Position numbers and translations under genes: made by a program. 64,000 bases of DNA. It comes from Syngnathus acus (Eukaryota > Chordata > Actinopteri > Syngnathiformes > Syngnathidae). The notes under the pieces were generated by a model. It had not been told where the DNA came from. It did no database searches and was given only the letters and a program-made list of their open reading frames with translations. The stretch lies in the NCBI RefSeq assembly GCF_901709675.1, contig NC_051099.1:2480001-2544000 (forward strand), given 5' to 3'. Numbering within the stretch: the first letter of the stretch is position 1; every line of letters begins with the position of its first letter. Below, in pieces: positions 24,821 through 39,860 of this stretch.

Positions 24821-27316
24821 TCACTTTTGACTTTGTTGTGTTTTTGCGGGTGTCCGCTCGCTTGCTTGGCTTTCTGGATAGTTTTTGGTTTTGGTTCCAC
24901 AGCACCACCTGGAGGAGAGAAGCCAAAAGAGTATCTATCTTTGCTTGTAAATGTGGAGCTAGTTGGCCTCACCCTTGCCATTCCTGCATCTGTTCCAGAG
25001 TTTCCGGAAGGTCTCTGTTCAACGTCTCCGGGAGGAAGATGTTGACCACGCAGGAGCCGACGGTGAGACTTCCCATGAGAATGTACGGCAGAGCCTTGTT
25101 GTAAGTGCCTGCCGCGAGTAGAAAACGCTAGACGAGGCGGGCGGGCGGGTAAAAGAGGAGACAGACGCACGTGCCTAAATAGATGACGTAGGGAGCCGTG
25201 ATGCTTCCCACGCGAGCCGCCGACGAGCATATTCCCATGCCCAGGTTCCTGAGCACGGTGGGGTAGAGCTCGGCCGTGTAGATGTAGACGATGCCGAAGG
25301 CCACGGTGAAGCCGAACTTGCCTGTCATTTCCAGAGCTAAGGCCACATCCTTAAGGCCTGAGGGGAACGTCGAGTCATAGCTCTGAGGAACTCGCCTGTG
25401 GTGATTCTTGGCACTTACTCGCCGGGATGAACTGGATGAGCAGCAGGACTCCTCCGCCGATGAGGAGAAAGGCGGACAGGAGAACCCTCCTCGGACATCT
25501 CTTCAGGAGCCACGTGGACGCGACGTAGGCGGGTACCTCGGTGGTCGCCGACAGGAAGCAGTTCAGGAAAGGGTCCCCGCTGAGGTTGGAGGTGTTGAGG
25601 GATAAACCGAAGTAGCCCACGTTGATGGCCATCCTGCTTGACGAGAGCACGCCAGATTCAGACGGAGCGTCAAAGCTCCGAGTCGTCCGTTGGGATCGGG
25701 CTCACCACAGAACCAGACACATCAGCGTGACGCATCTCATGTTCCTGGATCTCAAGACGTCCAGCATGCTGTACGTCTTGCTCGGAGGCAGGGACTGGAC
25801 ATGCAGCCACAACCAACAACCGACGGAAAAGCCAGAGTTTGACCCTGGCCGCTCTCCCTCCCGTTTGCGTAACCTAGCATGAAAACGACTTTACGCGGAA
25901 CTCCACCTGGGCTCCTCTGAAGATAACAAGCGGTGCCTCCACTTTGTTCTTGCGGGCGGCGTCTCTGACGACGGCTTCGGCTTCCGCCACTCTTCCCTGA
26001 GTGATCAACCACCTGGGAGACTCTGGGATGAACCTGCGAGCACACACGTTTGAAGTCCCAGATGCTCCTCGACCGACTCGCCTAGCCTAGCGTACCACCA
26101 CAGAGGGATGTAGACCACGGAGGTAGCAGACAGAACGGCAAGGAGGGTTCTCCACTCCCTGATGCCGTACGCGATCCACGGAAGAATCATGTAGCCGATG
26201 CCGTAGAAGAGGAAAGCCCCGAGCGTCGTGAAGATCACCCGAAGCGTCTTGCTCAACAGCTCCGTTCCTGACCCAAAAAGAGATGCCCACTCTGCGCGAG
26301 ACGCGAGGCGAGATAGACGAGACCCTACCGAGTACGAAGGCGGAGATGTAGATGGAAATCTGGGAAGCTCCGACAAACAGGAACGTGATGCAGAACATCC
26401 TCCACGACTGGGAGAAAGACTGCAACAGGACCGAGATGCACTGAGCGCCCAGAGAGACGAAAACGATCTTCTTTCTTCCGTACCTAAAGAGGGAACAACG
26501 AGGCGAACTTTAGCAAACGTTCCTTTGAATCCTTTGATCTGAGAAAACGTAATCAAAGTTAGCGCCATCCATCCATCCATCCATCCATCCATCCATCCAT
26601 CCATCCATCCATCCATCCATCCATCCATCCATCCATCCATCCATGATCTTATTGCAAAACAAATGTTATGGCAAGTGTCTAACAGTAGATGGCGCTGTTT
26701 TGTGGAACAGTTTCCCCCCCCAATATCTTCATTTGTATCCCTCACTGAGGTTGCAGTACCTGTCAGAAAGCTGGCCTGAGATCAGCGAGCCCACCAGGTA
26801 TCCTACGAACAAAGACGACGACGCAAAAGGAACTTTCCACTGGTTGTCGCAGACCAAGTCCCACTGCAAAGACACACGCCATGTCACTTCTTGCCCTCAC
26901 TGTCGTCACGTGACAATCATGTCGACCTCGGTGACGATGTTGGCCAGGTAGACGTCTCTGCTGTAGCTCCAGCCGTCCAAACAGCCCTCCTGCTCCAGGC
27001 CCGTGAGGTCCACGTCCGTCCCGGGAGCGTAGCCCTCCGCCGACAGGTTGCGCACCACATCCAGCTTGTAGCGCCGACAGCGGCTGCGTACCGGCCGTCC
27101 GTCCTCCTCGCTGACGGGAATGATGGCATCCCGCCACGCCGCCGTCAGGTTGACCTCCGGCACGAGGCAGCGGTGCTCCGGGGCGGCGCCGACAAAGACG
27201 ATGTAGAGCCCGTTGAATCCGGTGGAGATGAAAATGGTATTGAGGAGGATGAAAGTCACGCTGAAGTGAGGTCCGGTTTGGCCCAGGAAGGCCGTGTCTC
27301 GGTTATAGTCGCCCAT
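24821..27316 (-). CDS. OCTN-type organic cation/carnitine transporter (SLC22A4/A5 family), copy 2
   Basis: Ten exons: 27316-26927, 26863-26760, 26483-26329, 26267-26096, 26033-25907, 25794-25706, 25633-25419, 25357-25175, 25108-24973 and 24908-24821, giving 552 residues. Exon sizes 104, 155, 172, 127, 215, 183 and 136 equal those of copy 1, a clear sign of tandem duplication. The protein starts [15 protein letters not shown], with GQLSDRYGRKK, PESPRW and [10 protein letters not shown] in the expected places. The OCTN GTEILGKS motif is GTELLSKT here. The tail begins GWCCGTK, a possible palmitoylated cysteine pair, and ends QSQK without a PDZ ligand. The intron after exon 8 appears to use a GC donor (TTTAG|GCACGTG). 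It lies head-to-head with copy 3. Substrate is inferred from family only. Confidence 0.88.
26565..26644 (+). repeat. (CCAT)n microsatellite in OCTN copy 2 intron
   Basis: Twenty tandem CCAT units in the intron between exons 2 and 3. In the sense of the transporter this reads (ATGG)n, the same motif as the array at 5575-5696. Confidence 0.98.
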
Positions 27317-27992
27317 GGTGAAGCGACGCTGCTGCCGTGTGCTGTGGCGACTCTCAATCGCTGAGCGGAACCCTGGGTGGGCCGCTGAATCCCCCTCAGC
27401 CCCCTCCCACTCCCCTCCCCCCTGCTCTCATCTGGCAACGGCAATCAGGACTCATAGAAGGAAAACTGATTCATCCTGACACCCTGTCCCCTCGACCGGC
27501 TCATTTGATTTCCTGGGATTTGATCAAACGCTTTCAAAAATGGCCCGGTCCATCTGCACTAGCCCCCCCACCCCACCCCCCACCGCCATCGCCGCGGCGG
27601 CCACTCGCACAGCAGCGGTTTGCTCCAAACAACATTCCACACTTTTAAATACTCTTGCACGTGCTTGTACTCTAAACGGTGCTAAGTAGCTGCTTACAAA
27701 AGAACTGCGCTTTAAGTTCACGCCGGGCAGTGTAGGAGAGTTTACGCTTAATTGTTAACATGGAACTTATGCTGGTGTCAACTATTAAATCGTTTGCCGT
27801 GACCTTTTATGGCTTTTCTCATAATAGGCACTTTCGATCTCAATCCGTCAATAAACATCCACGGGTTGAACGTGGTCTTGAGTTAATGTTGCGCTTGTGT
27901 GTGTGTGTTTGTGCAGCAGAGCGTGAGGGTGGCGCTGGTTTCACTTGAGCGGGCCAGTCCAAAGCCAAAAAAAATCAGAATCGCCACGGAGG
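27317..27992. promoter_or_regulatory. Shared divergent promoter interval of OCTN copies 2 and 3
   Basis: The minus-strand transporter starts at 27316 and the plus-strand one at 27993, so both promoters must lie in these 676 bases unless there are distant non-coding exons. The left part is C-rich (runs of CCCC near 27,400-27,600). A GTGTGTGTG run and a candidate acceptor (TTTGTGCAG) precede the copy 3 start near 27,915. No TATA box is obvious. Confidence 0.45.
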
Positions 27993-30814
27993 ATGGAGAG
28001 CGTGACGGACTACGAAGGCGCCACGGCGTTCCTGGGGGACTGGGGGCCTTTCCAATGTGGCCTGGCCCTGCTGCTCTGCATCACCATGATCCCCAACGGC
28101 TACGCCAGCCTGGTGCTGGTTTTTGCGGGCGACACGCCGGCCCACCGCTGCCTGGTGCCGGCGGGCCGAGCCAACCTGACGGAGGAGTGGCGCGACGCCA
28201 GCATCCCCCTGGAGGAGGACGGCCGACCCGCCGAGTGCTCCCGCTACCAGTTGGAGGCTCTGCAGGCTTACTCGGAGGCGGGCTGGCTGCCCTCCCACGT
28301 CAACCTGAGCGCCGTGCCCCGAGAGGGCTGCCTGGACGGTTGGGAGTACGACCGCAGCGTCTACCGCTCCACCATCGTGACTGAGGTTTGGCCCGTTCCT
28401 TTCCAAACGAGTTTCCGCTGAGAATGAAATGCGTGCGGCCATTTTGATTTGACGCAGCCAACTTTTTGTGTGCCGCAGTGGGACTTGGTGTGCGGACAGC
28501 AATGGAAGAAGCCGCTGACGTTTTCGCTCTTCTTTTGCGGCTTTCTGGTGGGATCCTTCCTGTCTGGCCAGTTCTCTGACAGGTTGACACGCACAACGGC
28601 GAGAACGTGTTTGTCGAGCCTGATTGATAGATGGATGGATCCTCGGCAGGTTTGGCAGGAAGAGGGTGCTGTTTGTCACCCTGGCGAGCCAGACGCTGAG
28701 CGCTTTCCTGCAGGTCTTTGTGCCCTCCTGGGCAGCTTTCTGCGTCCTCCACTTCCTCACCGGCATGTCAGGCGTCTCCAACTACCTGGCTGCTTTTGTT
28801 CTTGGTGTGACAATTTTTCCAGAGTCGTCATTTTTTGGAGGGAGGGAAAAAGGATTTTTGTTCTTGCTCTTCCAGGAGCCGAGCTGCTCAGTCCTCGATT
28901 GCGGCTGTTCTTCACCACGGCGGGCTCGTGCATATTCTTCGCCTTGGGCTACGTGCTGCTACCGCTCCACGCTTACTTCCTGCGAGATTGGAGGACCTTG
29001 CTGCTGGGCATCACCACGCCCGGCTTCCTCCTTTTAACTCTCTGGTGGTAAGGTGCTTTTGAGATTTTCTGTCCGGATGCCCGCTCATGTCGGCACCGTG
29101 CAGGTCCATCCCCGAATCGCCTCGCTGGCTGCTATCTCAAGGAAGGATCGCCGAGGCCGAGGCTATCGTCCGACTTGCCGCCAAGAGGAACAAAATGGAG
29201 GCGCCGGCCAAAATCTTCACCACTTTGCAGGTTAGCTGGTGTCTTGCAATGCTGAAAAAGGGCGGGAAGAGGAAATGAGTCCTGAAATAATCTAGGTAGA
29301 GTTATGAAAGTCGAAATGCTTGCATAAACACACACACCCAAAGAACAGCAAGATCATAATCTTTGAAAAATAAAGATTCAGACAATCAATCATTAAGCCA
29401 GCATATCTGGAGAAGGCTTTGCTCTTAGAGGAACATTTTTATTTTCTTGCCCTCTATCTGGGTCACTGCTCAATGTCCAACTCCCGACAATAATTGACAC
29501 ACGTGTGTATGTGTGTGTGCGCGCTCCAATGCGGAAGTCAGCGGGGGACAGAGGACCTGCTGGAACTGGAATGTCTGGCAAAATGTACACTCTCACCCCG
29601 GCATGTTTTGACCCTAAGCCCAATTTCAGTGTCGCACCTGCGCTCCAATGAGAGCAATGCAAAAAAATGACTTTTGCTTGAAACCGGCAGACTGTTCACC
29701 TATTGTGAACTTCCAGTAGTTTCTCTTAAGACAATATTGAGAGAGCTGAAGAAATCAAATGGAGAGAGAGCAAGGGAAATTAGCTAGCAGGTAGTTTTCG
29801 CTAGCTAACTAGATGTTTTTAATAAACTGAGCTTTCATTTGTTGTGTAGAAAGAAGGTGACTCTGAAATGATGAAGTACAACATGTGCAACATGCTGCGC
29901 TCTCCTAACGTCCGCTGGATGTCTGTTCTGCTGTGGTTTGTCTGGTGAGTATCCCATGGAAATTGATTCCTTGTGAGCTCTGTCGCCAATCAATCCCCTT
30001 TGGCAGGAACACCATCGCCATGGGCTACCTGGCGCTGTCGCTCAACACGTCCAACCTGCACGGCAACGCCTACCTCAGCTGTTTCCTGTCGGGGGCCGTG
30101 GAGATCCCCGCCTACCTCCTCACGTGGCTCATGTTCCGCCGCTGGCCGCGTCGACTCACCTTGGCCGCTTGTCTCGCCTCTTCGGGATTCTTCCTCCTGG
30201 TCATCCAGCTGGTTCCGGCGGGTAGGGGCCCGTGCGGACCGCCCGCTTCCAGCATCCAGCATTGAAAGCAAACCATCCAAACGCCCGGCAGATATGCACT
30301 GGCTGGCGATGACTCTGGAGATGTTGGGCAAGTTCAGCTTGACGGCAGCGTTCGCCCACGTCTACGCTTACACGGCGGAGCTCTACCCAACCGTGCTGAG
30401 GAACATGGCCATGGGCTCCTGCTCCATGGCCTCCAGGATAGGCAGCATCCTCGCACCCTACATCATCTACCTGAGTAAGAAGGCACACAAATCAGCCAGA
30501 GTTCTCCAGACGCACGCTCTCTCACTCTTTTGTGGCGCAGGAAGCTATTGGGTGTCGCTGCCATACATCCTGATGGGCGTCCTGATCACCACGGCGGCGT
30601 TGCTCAGCCTGCTGCTGCCCGAGAGCTACGGAATACCCTTGCCGGAAACCATCGCTGAAACGCAGCCCTTTCCCGGGTGAGTCGTCGTCGCCAGGAGACC
30701 GACATCAGCGTTTGTGCTCAATTGCTATAACTCTCTTTCTCCTCTAGGTGCTGCCGAAAGGAAGTCTACAAACCCACAAGCACCAAAGAAGAAGAGAGCC
30801 AGGATGTCCAGTGA
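27993..30814 (+). CDS. OCTN-type organic cation/carnitine transporter (SLC22A4/A5 family), copy 3
   Basis: Ten exons: 27993-28385, 28479-28582, 28650-28804, 28876-29047, 29104-29230, 29850-29944, 30007-30221, 30292-30474, 30541-30676 and 30748-30814, giving 548 residues. It starts [20 protein letters not shown]; the first loop holds a sequon (NLTEEW) and ends [17 protein letters not shown]. The loop after helix 2 is GQFSDRFGRKR; PESPRW and [10 protein letters not shown] follow. The OCTN GTEILGKS motif is GAELLSPR. The tail GWCCRKE keeps the Cys pair seen in copy 2, and the end (DVQ) lacks a PDZ ligand. Exon lengths match copies 1 and 2 except exons 1, 6 and 10, so the three are local paralogs. 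Orientation relative to copy 2 implies an inverted duplication. Function is inferred as carnitine or organic cation uptake. Confidence 0.9.
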
Positions 30815-30927
30815 ACCCGTAAAATATTGCTTGTAGAAATCATTCCAATTATTCTGTAATGGATTTGTGATTTTATTTGATTGAATGACAATTTAAATGT
30901 TTTTTTTTTTTTTTTATTCTATGTAGA

Positions 30928-30933
30928 AATAAA
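30928..30933 (+). terminator. Poly(A) signal of OCTN copy 3
   Basis: AATAAA about 115 bases past the stop, just after a T-rich run. From here to about 31,400 I see no gene; it is AT-rich with short GGATG repeats near 31,200. Confidence 0.6.
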
Positions 30934-31399
30934 AGATACACGTCACCCAGTGCAAAATACTGTGGATGCCAACTGTGTGGGGGGCAACAGAAAAGCAGTG
31001 ACAGTAAAAAATTAATAATGATTATAAAGTGCTGTTTATTGTGCTTTTTTTTTGTGCTGGTTGCGCAGGGAAACAACCACTCCTGCTAAGCTGGAGTCAC
31101 ATTTGAAAATATAGAACAAAAATAGAAGATTACCATATATTCCACCTTTGACCTTCATGGCGTGTCCAAAACGAGCTGTGGCGACCTCTAGTGGTCATGA
31201 ATGGATGCATGGAATGGCTGGATGGTTACTTTATTGATCAGTGTCCAGCAGTCTCAATACCCCAGAGCGGGTACATAAAAGAGAGGATAACATAATACAG
31301 GAGAATGCGTTATGCAATAAATAAAGAATAAATAAATAAATACAATAGCAGTTGTGTGATCTGATAGGTGGGGGCGGAGTGGTACCCTTGCGCCTTCTG

Positions 31400-31509
31400 G
31401 TTGAGCGTCTCCCCCATTGCAGATTCTCCATCTTCCGCCGACTGGCCAAAGGGACCAGCCTTCGTCCTGCACCTTCTGAAAGATTTCACCTATTTTCTAA
31501 CTCATCTCG
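31400..31509 (+). promoter_or_regulatory. ap2b1: ap2b1 non-coding first exon and promoter (inferred)
   Basis: A consensus donor, CTCG|GTAAGT, ends at 31509, and the next acceptor (TTCTCCAG) leads into the ATG exon at 32285. This fits a 5' UTR exon; its start is not defined. The intron contains a GCTAGC-rich patch. Confidence 0.45.
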
Positions 31510-31740
31510 GTAAGTAAATTGTGTCACGATGCATACAACATTACGGTTGCGTGTGATTTTTATTTTGTTTTCGTCCGTGAACATAGTGACGACCAAGGTA
31601 GCTGTCAATCAACCGGAAACTGGGCCGACTGTGTCTTGTCTTTACTGTTTTGGTGAATATTCGTGTACATTGTGAATGACACCGGTGATATCAATTAAAA
31701 AATGTCATAATGTAGTTGTTCGTTTCTGTCAGCATTGTCA

Positions 31741-31830
31741 GTCGAGAGAAGCCGCGGTTAGCATACACGCTAGCTAGCCCGCGAGCTAGCCCGCTAGCAT
31801 TAGCAAGCATCTGGTAGAGCGCCACTAGCG
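31741..31830. repeat. GCTAGC-rich low-complexity patch
   Basis: Six or more GCTAGC or GCTAG words within about 70 bases, alternating with CCCGC and GTTAGC/CATTAGC. Similar short patches occur near 1260, 4590 and 11,440. It is in the first intron of ap2b1. Confidence 0.6.
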
Positions 31831-32302
31831 AGATTAAACCAAACCTTATCACATCCATATGTGCACTATTAGTTGATATAACATATTAACGACACAAATC
31901 AAACGTTATTTGTTTTGACAAACTTGAAGATGTTTCGTCGATAGGGCGGAACGAGACGTGTCCGGACAATTCATTAGGTACACCAAATGAGATGGAAAAG
32001 AAGAGCTGTCCAAAATTCTGCCCATATGGCAAAAGTATTCGCATAATGTACTCAAGTAGAAGTAATTGCGTTGAAAGAGTGGCAAAGGATGAGGTACTTT
32101 AAGGACAAAACAGTACAATCTATGAAAAGTATTTACTGAAAATACAGATTCCTGTAAAAATCAAACAGCGTCTGTAACCCTAATTGTTCAAAAGTTTGGG
32201 TTCACCCAGACAATCTAATTGCACAAGGGTACTATTATGACAGCAGCTTTTGCTTGTGTTGTTGAATGTTCTGTTCTTCTCCAGACGCCAAGAACCACAA
32301 TC

Positions 32303-37983
<5,681 letters not shown>

Positions 37984-38304
37984 GCGGCCGGCCAGCTTCG
38001 CCCTCGCCTTCCTGCTCAAAATGGTGGCCAGTCATCCATTTCCTCCCGCTAGATTAAAAAGGGTAAATGTCATTGTGATCACGGCTCTGACGCACACGCA
38101 CACAACATAACAGTTTGTTCCTCTGTTGAGAAACGATTGGACTGTGAAAATGCATTCCATCCTTAAATGTCTTCATGTATAGATCAACTCGCACATTTTA
38201 AACACTCAACGTTTTGTAACACTCCAGCTGAGGTGATTATAATATTTTTTTCCCCCCGAATGACGATATTTTATTTGTTCAAGACCATGTGACCAGATTG
38301 TCTG

Positions 38305-38322
38305 CCCCCCCCCCCCCCCCCC
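38305..38322 (+). repeat. ap2b1: Poly(C) run of 18 in ap2b1 3' UTR
   Basis: Eighteen consecutive C about 320 bases past the stop. Confidence 0.95.
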
Positions 38323-38744
38323 AACTCACAAATGCTTTTGCTCACACTGCTTTCCATGAAGTCTTAGTCGTCTTTTTGTCGAGCCAGTGGCAAGCTTTTT
38401 GCACTTGACTTCAACCCAACTTCCAGGACCAAGCATTGACTTTTTTTTCTCCTTGTTTTTGTAAGTCTAGCTGGAAATAATCGGACCCACGGCAGCCTGC
38501 CGGCGCTTTTGGGTGCTTGTTGTCGTTTGTGTGAAACTGAACAAACTACAGTGGTATTGGCCTTCAAATTGAAATAGATTGAAGCATCTCCGCATAGAAA
38601 CGTCCCTGTGAGAGTATCGTTTGTGTCGGTGGGAATACGTAAACGTCCGTTTTTAGTCCTTGTCGTAGGCTTTCTCCAGATCAGATTTTTCCTGCGTATT
38701 TTGTCTGTCATGCACATCTTTGTTGTTGCACCACACGTGATCTT

Positions 38745-38750
38745 AATAAA
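38745..38750 (+). terminator. ap2b1: Poly(A) signal of ap2b1
   Basis: AATAAA about 760 bases past the stop codon, giving a 3' UTR of about 0.78 kb. No earlier AATAAA was seen in this 3' UTR. Confidence 0.6.
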
Positions 38751-38769
38751 GTGTCAAGCGCTAAAATGC

Positions 38770-39860
38770 TTTTGTGCGTCCAGTAAACTACAAAGAGCTG
38801 TTTTTCCTCGTTGACGGACTTTTCCAAAGACACCAACGTTTTTATTTGTTTGGTGAATCAGTGACCTTAAACTTTTTAAGGGCAGCTAGCGTTAGCAATG
38901 ATTGTCCGAGCGATTGTGCAAACGCTGGCCGTCAATGTTCAACCCTGCCGACACGTGTCGGACGCCCTAAAGAAGAACCGGTGTCCGTCCGCCGCTGTGT
39001 TCAGCTGGCGACCTCGTGACCGTCGCTCACCCGCCAATTTGTTTGTTAGGAGTCCCGCCCCAGGGGTGAATTCCAAGAAAAGACGCCTTGCGCCAGCATT
39101 GATGCAGCTCGCGTTCACTGAGGGCAGAAAGAAACGTTTAGAAAAAGAATCGAATGGAGGGACCCTCCCCCTCCATATTGCAACTGGCATTTATCACCAT
39201 TATTTTTTCAAGGTCATCATATTTTTTAACCAAGACGATCAATACATGAATCTGTACTACGATAGACAACATCAAATTTATTCTGCACCAATGTTTCGGC
39301 CTTCCCGGTCCGGCTTGTGCTCAAATGACGGCGAATAAACCATGAATGAACGAGAGACATTTTATCAAGTCAATAAAATCAAGTTGGGAAGTTTTCCCGG
39401 TTCAGACGCAAATTCGGATTGCCGGAGTTTAGTGGGAAGCGTTGGAAATTGTAATGACCAGCAGTTTTTGGAGTTATGCCTGTGCACGGTGACTCGTCTT
39501 CGTGTCATTCAAGTTATTACCAGCAAGTCTCGCATGAACATTAACAGACACAGCAATGAGGTGGGGGTCGGGGGTGTGTGTGTGCTTGACGAGGGCAAGG
39601 GGGTTTCATCTAGAGCCAAGTGACACGTCAAAGTCTGCACACCCCGGAGGAGGACTTCTCGCCGTGGTCTGGCCGTCGGGTCCCGGTACTGTACAGTAAG
39701 CAAATGTTTGGAAATCCTCTTGTGCACTTTTAAGCCTTTAAGGCGACTCAGCAGACTGCCGGGAAAAAAACAACAAAAGAAAAACGTCATGACAACTTTC
39801 AGTGGCTTGGGTGTTTTTCTGACAGGTTGATTTGAAGGTGAGAAGAACGTCATCTTCAGG
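38770..39860. other. Intergenic interval upstream of slc22a6l
   Basis: No coding exon recognised. The sequence just before the slc22a6l start (CATCTTCAG followed by GATG) looks like a splice acceptor, so a non-coding first exon may lie within this interval. The promoter was not located. Confidence 0.4.

Noticed and set aside
27975-28781. 268-codon minus-strand frame
   Set aside because: It is antisense to exons 1-3 of OCTN copy 3; high GC third positions create the open frame. No family resemblance.
31741-31830. CRISPR-like array of GCTAGC words
   Set aside because: Spacing is irregular, repeats are six bases, and the genome is eukaryotic; it is low-complexity intronic DNA.
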